From positions 1,674,001 through 1,738,000 of the forward strand of contig CM121341.1 of assembly GCA_051530055.1 (NCBI GenBank): a stretch of 64,000 nt of DNA, in the 5' to 3' direction. Numbering within the stretch: the stretch's first letter is position 1; each line of letters begins with the position of its first letter. A model generated the notes under the pieces. It saw only the letters and a list, made by a program, of their open reading frames with translations, made no database searches and was not told the origin of the DNA. Position numbers and translations under genes: made by a program. Positions 46,187-56,720 of this stretch are shown here, piece after piece. This DNA comes from Neoechinorhynchus agilis (taxonomy: Eukaryota > Acanthocephala).

Positions 46187-47809
46187 ATGTCGGACAAAAG
46201 AACCCAATTGAGAATCGATCCAAGAACTGGGGAATACTACATTCCTAGTTACCTACGAAGCGATGGAACTTGGACAGAAAGGATCGTCTTCCGACCGGCC
46301 AGAATTAACAATGAGCAACAGCGCTCAAATAATACTATAAGCTCAAATGCCACTATAAATGAAAATTTAAATCATGACTCGCAGCAAAGATCAAACCGAA
46401 CCAGGAGTGTTCCAAGACCGAATCAAATTAACTATGCAAATAGAAATTCTCGTGGATCGGCACCTCTCGCTCGCTATCAACCTGATCGAAGCAAAAATGA
46501 ACTTTCGAGGAGCAACAGTGCAACATACTCGGTATTTCGGTCCGGACACCAAAACAAAAATTCTGCAAATAGTGGCACAAATGTAGAAGGTGCAAATTAT
46601 CAAAATCGTGCCAGAAGCGTACAGAGAGCTCTTCAATTAAATTCGCCTCGCGGAAATGGGCACGAAGAAGAGTCAACTTCAAGATTTCAAACTGCGACAC
46701 TTAATAGTGCTATAAACACAGCGGGACACTTCAACGATTCAGGGAGCCAAAGGGCTCAATTCATCCAGAATCACCAAAATCCCACGCTACAACAACCACA
46801 AACAACAACCAATACTGCTATCGGCCAATCGATCAATTTCGGCGGCATTCAAAATGTTAACATGATTGGTGGCTTCCCATCCCAACGATTCACCCAATTA
46901 CCTTTTGGACAAACAATACAGCCAATGCCTCAACTTATCGCCAATATGCAGGCATTATCTTTGGGGAATCAAGTTGGACAAATTTATCCATTAAATCAAC
47001 CCAATGCGGCTTATGGATTAGGGTGCGGTGCAACCGGTGTTAATCAATTTCCTTCGGGATTTCTGCTGCCACATCAACTACAAAGGATCCCAAATACATT
47101 TAATGCACCTAATCATACCTTTGAGGCGGATAAACCAATTGATGAGGGAGAAGCTTTAAAAACCCAGCCGAAAAAAGATCATCTTCTCTCGACTAAACTA
47201 TATATCAACCGGAAAAACGGCGACCACGAGGAAAAGGTCCCAGTCATTGTGGAATTGAGCATCCGCGCCGACGACCAAACAAACAGTGAACTTCGAAAAT
47301 GTACAAAGGGCGGAATTAAGAATGCTTCTTTGCGGCCACGACATCGAGATAATTCAAATATTCCCAGTTATTTATGGACTTATCTGCGTCCAGCTCAAAG
47401 GGATTACATAAAAAAGAACAAAGTTGAAGGAGAGCCCGGCGATATAGAAGATATCGAAGACGTTGTCTTTGCGTTGGAACGTGAGGAAGAGATGCCGCCG
47501 ATTCCGGAAAAATTTACTATTGTTATCCAAAAGCCCGAAAAGGAGCAGAAAATTCCTGAATGGTTTACCTGCCACAAAGACGAACAATGGCAGGATATCG
47601 GCGATGAAACTTTTATGGAAGAGTTTCTAATGGGCGATGATGATATGGAGATCTTAAAATTGAATGCCGATACACTGAACACTAATAACAAAGACATGGC
47701 CTTTATTATGAAGTCATTGGCCAATAGTAAAGTGCATATTGAAGCTGTCACCATTGTAAATGATAAAGAAGATAAAGACAGTGAAAATAATTCAGATGAA
47801 CAGAACTGA
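46187..47809 (+). CDS. PYM-like (Mago-binding) protein, copy 2, intact, 540 aa
   Basis: ATG at 46187 to TGA at 47807-47809. Residues about 10-35 (DPRTGEYYIPSYLRSDGTW, then RIVFRPARI) match the Mago-binding N-terminus of PYM/WIBG, which binds the Mago-Y14 dimer and recycles exon junction complexes on translated mRNA. Residues 40-320 are N/Q/S-rich and likely disordered. The C-terminal third is charged, with KLYINRKNGDHEEKVPVIVE, YLWTYLRPAQRDYIKKNK, PEWFTCHKDEQWQDI and an acidic tail (KEDKDSENNSDEQN). Ordinary PYM is about 200 residues, so this is a much longer and probably lineage-specific protein. Only the N-terminal motif supports the name. The promoter copies and intact frame suggest expression is possible. 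Confidence 0.8.
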   Translation: MSDKRTQLRIDPRTGEYYIPSYLRSDGTWTERIVFRPARINNEQQRSNNTISSNATINENLNHDSQQRSNRTRSVPRPNQINYANRNSRGSAPLARYQPDRSKNELSRSNSATYSVFRSGHQNKNSANSGTNVEGANYQNRARSVQRALQLNSPRGNGHEEESTSRFQTATLNSAINTAGHFNDSGSQRAQFIQNHQNPTLQQPQTTTNTAIGQSINFGGIQNVNMIGGFPSQRFTQLPFGQTIQPMPQLIANMQALSLGNQVGQIYPLNQPNAAYGLGCGATGVNQFPSGFLLPHQLQRIPNTFNAPNHTFEADKPIDEGEALKTQPKKDHLLSTKLYINRKNGDHEEKVPVIVELSIRADDQTNSELRKCTKGGIKNASLRPRHRDNSNIPSYLWTYLRPAQRDYIKKNKVEGEPGDIEDIEDVVFALEREEEMPPIPEKFTIVIQKPEKEQKIPEWFTCHKDEQWQDIGDETFMEEFLMGDDDMEILKLNADTLNTNNKDMAFIMKSLANSKVHIEAVTIVNDKEDKDSENNSDEQN

Positions 47810-48286
47810 AGAAATACGGAGGCTAAATAAAGAAGAAACGATTAACTCGGCAGGAAAATAAACCAGGATGCTCAAAATGGGAATATCGAAATTTGCGAAA
47901 ATGAAAAGTTTATAAAAAATGAAGAGTGATCGAACAAGCTGTCACTGTTTTTTGATGTGCTTAAATAAAAAAATTAAAATCAAGTGTTTCAAATGGGCAT
48001 TGATTTTCACTTGTCGCCTATTAAGCAAATAATTTTTAGGGGTATTTGTAGGCACTTAAGATTTAAAAAATGATTTAATATTCTGGAGCGTTAAAAATTT
48101 ATACAAGTTTGTTTTGTTTAGTATTTAGCGAAAAAATAGGAATATTTATTGAATAAAATGGATTCAAATAAATATTTACTTACAGATATTGGGAAGACTA
48201 AAAAAGGTTAAAAATACATAGCTTCAAATTTAAAACATCTCGAGTGTCATTTCATAAGCAATTGTGATCACCGCATAAATCAAAGG

Positions 48287-48595
48287 ATGAACGAATTTGT
48301 GTTTCGGAAAGCCTTTCATTTCCAAATTTTTTCAAAACATAATTATGTTAAATGGAATTTAAAGAGAGAACAAGTCACATTTTCTTCACATCGAGGATGT
48401 ATATTTTTTGAAGCTTCTAGTCAGTTATTTTTTGAAACATATCATTGGCGAAATAACAGCTATCAAAACTGTCAGGATTTCATAGTTTATCCACCAGCAA
48501 CTTTTTATAAGCCTGAAATCAAATTACAAAGTAACAAATCATTCTATGGCCAAGAATGTTTTCAAGATATTCTAAATGAAAAAATGCCTGAGTGA
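48287..48595 (+). CDS. hypothetical 102-aa protein downstream of PYM-like copy 2
   Basis: ATG at 48287 to TGA at 48593-48595. Aromatic-rich N-terminus (FVFRKAFHFQIFSKHNYVKW) and a YPPATFYKPEIKLQSN segment. No family recognised. Copies lie at 39631-39940 (frameshifted) and 61929-62171 (truncated), always about 480 bp after the PYM-like stop, so it may be an exon of a neighbouring gene rather than a complete protein. Confidence 0.45.
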   Translation: MNEFVFRKAFHFQIFSKHNYVKWNLKREQVTFSSHRGCIFFEASSQLFFETYHWRNNSYQNCQDFIVYPPATFYKPEIKLQSNKSFYGQECFQDILNEKMPE

Positions 48596-48742
48596 ATTCC
48601 AATAAGCCGAATTTATTGACGCCTTGGATGAAATGTTCGTATGCGATAATGGCACTGTCGGTCTTGAAATAAAGAATCGAGTTGAAATCGAAATCAAAGA
48701 GAATATCCGCAGCTATATTAGAGAACATCGCACCTAAACAAA
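48587..48742 (+). pseudogene. LW-repeat remnant
   Basis: In one frame LSEFQ, a stop, AEFIDALDEMFVCDNGTVG, then EIKNRVEIEIKENIRSYI align with repeat 1 of the LW-repeat gene (LSEIRQSGLIDVLGEML ... KKLLIQVAMKVKEAF). It overlaps the end of the small ORF and shows that LW-gene sequence also followed PYM-like copy 2. Confidence 0.55.
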
Positions 48743-48899
48743 TAAGTTTGAAATGTCAAAGGAGAATGAGTGTTCAAAAGAAGTTGCTAAGAAAAAAAGG
48801 TCTATTGAAACTTAAAAGGCTAAGAACGCGTCATTTGTAAAATTTTGATATGTGAGGTACCGGGGAAAATTATTGGAACTATTGTTTAATTCTTCACCC
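48743..48899. other. intergenic
   Basis: A lysine-rich frame (SKENECSKEVAKKKRSIET) continues briefly after the LW remnant and may be its linker. Nothing else seen. Confidence 0.3.
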
Positions 48900-48970
48900 G
48901 GTAAATGATTTTTTATTGTAGATGTTTCGAACCCGTCAGGTTCATCTTCTTTAATAAAAAATCATTAACC
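48900..48970 (-). repeat. 71-bp hairpin with a hammerhead-like central motif
   Basis: GGTAAATGATTTTTTATT on the left pairs with AATAAAAAATCATTAACC on the right. The centre, read on the minus strand, is GAAGAT, then GAACC-TGACG-GGTTC, then GAAAC. It resembles the core of the insertion at 57733-57868 but lacks the C and U of CUGANGA. Confidence 0.6.
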
Positions 48971-49084
48971 AGATAAATACCTTAACGATAACAGGTAATT
49001 TGCGATTAAATCTCAACATTTATCAAATTTCACAGATTGTATTTGATACCATCATTCAATTGTAGTCAATCCCTTTCTTGTCCG

Positions 49085-49321
49085 GCTTATTTATTTAGGC
49101 ATAAAGCCGAACCAATTACATCAGAGAAGTGATATAATCACATAGTCTCTAATGCACGGTTAAGAGTTTGTACATTCCTCCGGATCCTCAGATACCTCCA
49201 GGAGGCGGGACTCATCAGTGAGTTTCCTCCCTTCAGCGGTATTTCGTCCCCTTTGGCTGTGCGTCATTGGTGGTAACGGATTCGAACCACTTGATCCCTA
49301 ATCGGGATCACGGGCATTAGT
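49085..49321 (-). repeat. tRNA-related SINE, inserted in the 454-bp array
   Basis: On the minus strand the head has a 5-bp GATCC/GGATC anticodon-like stem with a 7-nt loop. It is followed by GTGGTTCGAATCC, a perfect pol III B box. The body follows (GGGACGAAATACC, AAACTCACTGATGAGTCCCG, GTATCTGAGGATCC) and it ends in CCTAAATAAATAAGCCGG. The A box side appears truncated at the junction with the 454-bp repeat (about 49321). Confidence 0.6.
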
Positions 49322-50590
49322 CCGTTGTTACATTTTGAGACCAACTACCTTGGTTACTGATATTAAAACATCAATAAATTTAAGATCAAATTAACTTTTC
49401 CATATCTAATTTTGACGCTTAATTCACCTGCAATAACGGTTTGATGCAACCTGTAAATATTTGACACTTGGTTTTAGGATTGAAGTTCATAAAAGACACC
49501 TAAATTAAATCTGTGGTGCTCGAAAGTTGTTGCGAAATGATAATACATTTTGAGCATATCTAATGCGCTGATTTCAATGGTGTTATCTATATTTAGTGAA
49601 TCGTGCAAATTTGGTGATTTTTCACTCTTTGAATATTGACCGAATATGACTATGCGATTTCCGATGCGAATATTACAGCTGTAGTGTACGGAATCAGTTA
49701 CTTTAGTACATCTTAACGCGCAGATTCCAAATCTGTATTCAGATTTACAATAGCTATCATGGTTCTTGAGTTATTCGTTGCTACATTTTGAGACCAACTA
49801 CCCTGATTAATGATATTAAAACATCAATAAATTTAAGATCAAATTAAATTTTCTAGATCTACTTTTGACGTAGAATTCACCTGCAATAACGCTTTGATGC
49901 GGCTTGTTAAATTTTGACACTTAGTTTTTGGATTGAAGTTCATAAAAGACACCTGAACTAAATCTGTGGTGCTCGAAAGTTGTTACGAAATATTAAACCA
50001 TTTTGAGCATATCTAATGCGCTGATTTCAATGGTGTTATCTATATTTAATGAATCTTGCAAATTTAGTGATCTCTCACTCTTGTGAATTTCATTATTACT
50101 GTTGGGTGAAACGAGATTTGTTTTGTGCGGACACCCAGATGTTTTTTATTATGCAAATTTTCGGAGAGCAAAGTCTCCCTCTTCAGGCTTTTGGTCATTG
50201 TTAAAGTGTTTTATTCGCAAATTAAATCTGCGGTGCTCGAAAGTTGTTACGAAATGATAAAGCATTTTGAGCATATCTAATGCACTGATTTCAATGGTGT
50301 TATATATATTTATGAATCTTGCAAGTTTGGTGATCTTTCACGTTTGTGAAAATTGGTAAAATATAATAATGCGATTTCCGATGCGAATATTACAGCTGTT
50401 GTGTACTGAATCAGTTAGTTTGGTACATCTTAACGCGCTGATTCCAAATCTGTTTTCAGATTTGCAATAGCTATTATGGTTCTTGAGTTAACCGTTGTTA
50501 CATTTTGAGACCAACTGCGTTGATTAAAGATATTAAAACATCAATAAATTTAAGATCAAATTAACCTTTCTATATCTACTTTTGACGCTT
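49322..50590. repeat. 454-bp-family array (array 3), inverted relative to arrays 1 and 2
   Basis: Reverse complement of 4386-5530, including the same unrelated 140-bp stretch (50080-50220). It joins LINE sequence at the same point as array 1 (CTTCATGTATACAAGACAGG), so array and LINE were duplicated together. Confidence 0.9.
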
Positions 50591-52345
50591 CATGTATACA
50601 AGACAGGACGCCCACTAAAATTTCAGAGATAAAAAAGGCCATCTCAACTTTATCAAATGGTTCGGGTCACGGGCTTGACGGACTAAGGCCTCAGCACCTA
50701 AAGGGCATGATGTCCTTTTCAACTTTTGAAGCAGCTCTCTCTAGAAAGCGCGCTTTCTCGAATAGTCGACCGCCTGACTGGAGAGGACCTGAACCCCGTT
50801 GCAAAGGACCTATTTTTCGGAGCCTCATTGTGTGCACTCACAAAAAAAAGAAGGTGGGATCCGTCCCATCGCCGTATCTTCGACGATACGCCGACTCGCA
50901 GGAAAAATTCTCTGCAAACGTATTACAGAGAAAACCGGACAGCAACTTCGTCCAGTCCAACTGGGCTGCTGCGCATCCTGCGGGGCGGAAGCTATTGTCC
51001 ACTCGCTCCGAAACTTAGCTACGAGAAGCAAGGAGCCTTGCGTGATTCTTAAGTGCGATTTTTGGAACGTCTTTAACTCTCTCAATAGAGAAAGCATGTT
51101 CTGCGCAATTGGGGATCACGCACCAGAAGCCTTCCAGTATTTTCTCAATGCCTACGGGACGGCGACTCCTTTGCTTTTCGAATACCACCTCATTTGGTCC
51201 GAAATAGGAGTGCAGCAAGGAGATCCCCTCGGTCCAATCGCATTCTCCCTAACAGTAAATCCAATAGCGCATTCTCTCCATTCCAGCTTCAACGCTTGGT
51301 ACTTGGATGACGCTACGCTCGGAGGTGATCCCTCCGTTGTAATGCGCGATTTGGAGACGCTGATTAGCGAGACCTCGAAGATGGGCATTGAGCTTAATGC
51401 TGGAAAATGTGAGCTCGTTGTACTGAATATTGGAGACGCCGCCAAAGTCAAAGAACTAATGGCTGGGTTCGAGGCCGTAGCTCCAGGCCTGAAACTCGTG
51501 ACTCGGGAACAACTCAGCCTCCTGGGCAGTTGCGTCTTCGATTCAAATGTGGAAGATGAGATCGGCCATATCATACCGAAACTTTCGTTGCTGTGCGATA
51601 GGGTGTGCGCTCTCTCGGCGCATGAAGCTTTGTTTCTCATAAAGAACGCGCTCTTCATCCCCAAATTATTGTACAAGGTTCGCACAGCAACATTTTTCAA
51701 ACACAAAAAAGGATTGGCAAAGCTGGACGATAAGCTGAGGGCATGCCTCGAGCGTATTTTAAATGTCCAGCTCTCAGATGAGGCGTGGCGACAAGCTTCT
51801 TTGCCTGTGTCATCTGGGGGATTGGGAATTCGGGCACTAGTGGACCTTGCTTTGCCGGCCTTTCTTGGATCGTTTGAGGGGAGCCTTCCAGTATCGAAGA
51901 AAACTTTGAAGGAAAAGTTCTGTCTTGACCGGGATTTCGTGGTGGCGGTTGAGGAATGGTGCCAGCAGACAGGCGCTAACCATGTTCCCGTTAATGGCCT
52001 CAGGCAGTCGATCTGAGACAGACCTCTTGTTGCGAGAGCTCACAGCTCTCTACTTTCCGGTTCTCGCGATGGGGTCGTCCGAGCTAGACTGTTGGCAGTT
52101 TCAGCACGAGAATCTGGGGCGTGGTTAGAGGCTGTTCCTCTGGCATCAGTGGGAACTCTTTTTACTGATAAGGTGGTCTCGTCTGCAGAAGGTCAGCAGG
52201 AAGGTTCTCACGCCATTCTGAAATCAATAACGCAATTTCTCGGGCGTTGAGAACGGCGAACTTCCCGGACATCCTGGAACCCGCCCACCTTTGTCGACTA
52301 GACGAGCGTGATGGCGACGGTCGAGGAAGGACAAAAGCTGGAATT
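50591..52345 (+). mobile_element. LINE copy C (RT intact, endonuclease mostly deleted)
   Basis: Inverted near-copy of 2199-4385. The RT region is better preserved than in copy A. The endonuclease is reduced to a few pieces at about 52130-52345 (a stretch of roughly 350 bp is missing between about 52302 and the tail). Confidence 0.85.
50799..52016 (+). CDS. LINE reverse transcriptase, 405-codon open frame (copy C)
   Basis: One open frame holds GGIRPIAVSSTIRRLAGK, LGCCASCGAEAIVHSLRN, ILKCDFWNVFNSLNRESM (motif A region), IGVQQGDPLGPIAFSL, AWYLDDATLGGD (catalytic YxDD) and the thumb to about 52010. The pre-RT piece just upstream (50726-50840, GEDLNPVAKDLFFG) is in another frame across an A-run. 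The frame ends where the sequence shifts near 52010, before the endonuclease. The element is thus inactive as a whole, although the RT domain itself is readable. Confidence 0.85.
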   Translation: MQRTYFSEPHCVHSQKKEGGIRPIAVSSTIRRLAGKILCKRITEKTGQQLRPVQLGCCASCGAEAIVHSLRNLATRSKEPCVILKCDFWNVFNSLNRESMFCAIGDHAPEAFQYFLNAYGTATPLLFEYHLIWSEIGVQQGDPLGPIAFSLTVNPIAHSLHSSFNAWYLDDATLGGDPSVVMRDLETLISETSKMGIELNAGKCELVVLNIGDAAKVKELMAGFEAVAPGLKLVTREQLSLLGSCVFDSNVEDEIGHIIPKLSLLCDRVCALSAHEALFLIKNALFIPKLLYKVRTATFFKHKKGLAKLDDKLRACLERILNVQLSDEAWRQASLPVSSGGLGIRALVDLALPAFLGSFEGSLPVSKKTLKEKFCLDRDFVVAVEEWCQQTGANHVPVNGLRQSI

Positions 52346-52654
52346 CAGCGGGAGGTGGTGAGTGTGTTAATTGCCGAGAAATGAAGATTGATTGAATTTC
52401 AAAAATCTTCAAACGAAAAAAAAATCTGAAAAAAATCTTTTATCGCAATGGTGTTCGGTCCCAATTCACTCGGATGAACGACGTTCTACTGTATTTATAA
52501 ACAATGGGTGTCAAGCTCGTGATTCATAAAGATTGCACTCTCACAGCAAACTGTTCATGGGTATATTTTGTTTGGTGATTGAGAAAATACTGATTAATTT
52601 TATTAATTCAATACTTCGTCCGTCTCTTCGGACTTATAGCCACTGAAACCTACC
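52346..52654. other. intergenic, nothing recognised
   Basis: AT-rich junction between LINE copy C and the duplicated block. It contains ATTAATTTTATTAATTCAAT, the inverse of a motif just inside the block. Confidence 0.4.
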
Positions 52655-53600
52655 TTTTAGAAGTGAAGAAGTCGGACGACACGGACTAAATATTGAATTA
52701 ATAAAATTAATCTTTTTAGAAATACGTTCATCTGGACCATTGGTACTGTTGAAAATCCGCTGAAGCAAACGCATTCCAAATAAAAGAACTTTCAATTCCA
52801 AAGGTCAGAGTGGGAAACGAAAATCCTTATTTTATCTTATCTCCGCCTCGAGACGAACAAAATATTGAATTAATGAAATTAATCCTTTCAGAAATATGTT
52901 CATCTGGACCGTTGGTATCGTTGAAAACCCATTGAAGGGAACGCATTGCAAATAAAAGAACTTTCAATGTTTTGTACATTCCGTAAGATTAAATGGCTTT
53001 ACAATCCACAATCGCCGATGATGCATAATCAAAAGAAACTCACTGATGAGTCCCGTTTTCTCGGGATTTACCGAATGGCTCAGGACATACCGAAATCGAT
53101 TAGCCGAGTGCAAAGAAATCAGCAGTGTAATAATTACTTCAACGATTAAAATTTAACCGGCATGTCACACACAAACGATAAAATTAACGGTCTTGAGTTT
53201 TTTGAAGTGGTTATTACGCGGCTGATTTCTTGGGCACACATCCATTTGATTTTGGTATGCCCTGAGCAACTCCGTCCCTCCCCTTTCCTTAACGGTCGCC
53301 GATGACTCATAACCAAAATGGATTAAATATCGCTAAGGAGGGAAGGAAACTCACTGATGAGCTCCGCTTCCTCGGGTTGTATCTCAAGATCCGTAGGAAT
53401 AACCTGCCTGACCAATGAATCGGTGGGCTGTGAGTCCAATTAAAATAATAAGCCGTGTAAGGGATACTCACTTGAATACTCAAAAAAGCAAATCCTTATA
53501 TTCATACAAATTTCTTTATTCTCAACGGCCAATTGTAACACACTCAAGTTTTATTGAAGTCAACCTTGCGAATTTTCAAGGCCTCAGCCCTTCGGGTGGA
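52655..53600. repeat. second copy of the 28661-29600 block
   Basis: Same order: 178-bp dimer repeat, CACTGATGAGTCCCG relative, SINE-like repeat (about 53185-53465), then foldback sequence. Only scattered substitutions separate the two copies. Confidence 0.88.
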
Positions 53601-53644
53601 TGTGTATTCTCAACGGCCAATTGTAACACACTCAAATTTTATTC
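53516..53644. repeat. half foldback (87-bp units)
   Basis: About one and a half direct units with TTCTCAACGGCCAATTGTAA repeated at about 53519 and 53606. The inverted arm present at 29634-29740 is absent, replaced by a LINE. Confidence 0.75.
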
Positions 53645-55500
53645 TTCATCCGCGCCTCTCTCACTTACCATTGCTCTTCACACTACCTTTTCATCTCCGA
53701 CGATCTTGAATGGCTTCACATGCAACTCCATCTCCCCCTCCGCAATGGTCAACGTGAGACCTCTATTGCTGGCCTTTATCGCCCTCCATCCTCAAACTTT
53801 CCCAATACACTTCAACAAATGGACCGCCTCTTCCTCAGATCACTTCATCATATTGGGCGATTTTAACAAACTGCCGATCCCGCCATCGCTCTCTCATCTT
53901 TCCCGACTCGTTACTTTCCCCACACGCTTCTCCTCCTGCCTTGATAAAATTTTCTCAAACATCGGGCAATACTCGTGCACTACCAAACTCCCCCGATCGC
54001 CTCGTCTGACCATTGTTCCATCCTTCTCTCCCCTTCATCACCTCAAGAACGTTTTTTCCTTAAATGCCTGCCCCACCATTCCTCCCCTAATTCGACTATC
54101 CCAAATTGGGCCATTCGTTTCATCATCCCGGAACTTATCGATCCGCTAACACACATAACGAACCTTGGCTTTCTATTGGGATCTTTCCCATCGTGTCTTA
54201 AGGAAGCCCGTGTCGTCCCCCTACCCAAAAACGATAAACTGATTTCCCCCACATCCCTTCTTCCCATCTCTATCCTCTCACCTATCTTTAAAATCTTAGA
54301 AAAATGTTTTAAAACCCGACTACTACCCTTCTTCCTCAAAAACATCTCCCCTTTTCAATTCGCTTTCCGTCCTAATTACTCTTGTTCTGATGCCCTCCTC
54401 TGCATCTACCATACGCTTGCGCGCAGCTTAGATTCCAATCCAGCACCAACCGTCCGTCTCGTGCAATTGGATATTTCCAGGGCGTTTGAGTCGGTAGATC
54501 ACTCCCTTCTCCTCCAATAGTGTGCTTCCTTTGGCCTCCAAACCTGGCAACTCGCTTGGATTTCCACTTTCCTCTCCAACCGCAAACAATATATCCAATG
54601 CGGAACTTCTTGCTCCTCTTCTCTACCCATATTTAAAGGGATCCCCCAAGGCGCCGTACTTTCCCATCTCCGCTTTGACATTTTTCTAAATGACCTTCAT
54701 CCCCTCACTCCCCCTACCAAATATTTTCTCTATGTAGATGACCTCACAGTCATTACCATCGCAAATCTCTCCCTCTACACAACCATGGACGAGCCCAACC
54801 ATCTCATTTCCTCGCTCTCCACCCTAAGGGTCTCCCTAAATTTATCTAAATCTTTTGAGCTTGTCCCCCACATTTCCAAACGCAATCTTATCCCCGCGCC
54901 TCTCCCTCTCCCCATCCAACGCTCCTCTTCTCTCCGAATACTGGGCCATATTTTACGAGAAAACCTTAAATGGGATGCCCACATTTTATTTACATTCTCT
55001 AAAGCAAACCCTCATCTTTACCTCCTCCGGCGCCTCGGCGTATCCCCTAAACACCTTGCTTACTTTTTTCTCTCTGCCATCCCCCTATCCTTACATACGC
55101 CTTCCCCACTTTCCTCGCCCTCTCCGTCAATGCTCTCCATTTTCTAAAAACCTTCCACAAGAGAGCAGCGAGAATATGCGGGACTTCACTCCCTCCCCTC
55201 GACGCCAACCTCCACTCCATTTTCTCCAAAAACGCCCTCCGTCTTCTTCAACCCCCTCCACAATTTTCTTCCCCCCATCTCTAAATACTCTTCCTTCGTA
55301 AACACTCGTAACCCCAAACTTTTTCACCCCCCCCCTCGCTCGTACCACCCTTTACCAAAAATCTTTCTTCCCTCAAGCCCAATCTTTCCTTAATAACCGG
55401 AGAACAAGGAAAGACTCCGAATCGGTCATCTCCTGTACAAAGCCTCCGATAGCACATTAAAACTACTTCAAAGACAAATCCCACCTCCCTGCCTCAACAT
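53645..55500 (+). mobile_element. jockey-like LINE, second subfamily, degraded
   Basis: Endonuclease end: FIILGDFNKLPIPP, FPTRFSSCLDKIFSNI. RT: FQFAFRPNYSCSDALLCIYH, VQLDISRAFESVDHSLL (motif A with the catalytic aspartate), GIPQGAVLSHLRFDIFLND (motif B) and KYFLYVDDLTVI (motif C, YVDD). A C-rich region follows to about 55500. Several frames are used (53415-54149, 53975-54520, 54600-54780, 54785-55147), so it is inactive. The antisense frames on the minus strand are shadows. Confidence 0.85.
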
Positions 55501-55894
55501 CCGTCATCCAGACACCTTCAGCAAAGATAGATGCTGGCAAGTGTATGGATCGTTCTTTTCTTAAATTAATAAAACGTGTTTATTAACCGCAGTTCAAATA
55601 AATTATCATTTTTGTACCTCGAAATGTATATAATGTGAGACGGAAAACAAATAACAAACGCATCGAATCAGCGTAAAAGATAACAAAAATTGTCCAAACA
55701 AATTTGCATAATGTAAAAATGGATCTTTTGCAGAACTTTCCGCATTTTATTCGATTATTCGTCAAACCAAAATAAATTCAATGATGCATTGAACGATTCC
55801 ATCTGGGTTTCCACATCGGCAACCACGAGTATTCATTGGTGTTCAGCATTGGATTGGCCGAACACATTATTAATAAAAACAGTGGCATTTATTT
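55501..55894. other. intergenic, nothing recognised
   Basis: AT-rich, possibly the LINE 3' tail (ATTAATAAAACG) followed by unique sequence. Confidence 0.4.
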
Positions 55895-56400
55895 ATCTAA
55901 TTTCTGCTACTGCGATGAGGATTGATCAAAAAATAAATCATGTACCGAACCTTCAAAACTCGTCCAATAAAATGTCTGAAACGGGGACTACGATTGATGA
56001 AAACATAAAAAGCAACGAAATCTAGATAACTCGCCCAATCATATTTCTGCAATTGAGATTGCGATTGATTCGCAAATAAAAAATCGTCCTAGACTATATA
56101 ATTCGTAAAATCTCATCTCTGTAACTGTGAAATTTATTAATGAAAAATATAAAATTGGAACCGAAAATACACAATTCGTCCAATAAAATATCTTTAACCG
56201 AGATAACCATTGATGAAAATGTGAAACAACAACTGAAACTAGATAATTCGCCCTTTCAACTCTCTGAAAATGATACAACGATTTGATGAAAGTGTAAAAA
56301 ATTAACCGAAACTACATAACTCGTCCAATCAAATATCTGCAACTGATATAGCGATCGACTAAAAATAAACCATGAACCGCAACTACATAATTCGTCACCA
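55895..56400. repeat. degenerate tandem repeat, about 77-bp period
   Basis: About six units share ACTCGTCCAATCAAATATCT, GCAACTGA, TAGCGATTGAT and AAAAATAAATCATG(A)ACCG. Units near 55900, 55965, 56030, 56180, 56240 and 56320. Heavily diverged, so old. Confidence 0.65.
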
Positions 56401-56720
56401 ACGGAATTTATTCGTCGATGAGTCGCACACTCTCTAAACGAATTCGAGCATGTAAATCATCTTTGAATAAACGCAAAAGAACGTGCAAGAAGGTTTTAGA
56501 GTCATCACAGTTGCCTGAATTGGCTGCATTTTCATGCGACGTCGCTAAGTTTTAATTGCGTTAAAGTAAATCCTGAGCGTAGTCCCATCATTACAGCTGA
56601 GGGAACCAACGAATCCGGCAACCGTCCTCTTGGTGTGGTTACTCACCTGTTTCTATTTATTTACTGAGGATTTTGGTTATATTAATAATCGAAGAAAATG
56701 AGGAAAACGAGCAACTCGAC
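56401..56720. other. intergenic, nothing recognised
   Basis: No repeat unit and no frame of note. Confidence 0.4.

Noticed and set aside
54043-55484. Minus-strand arginine/glycine-rich ORFs
   Set aside because: Antisense to the C-rich jockey-like LINE. The composition follows from the LINE strand.
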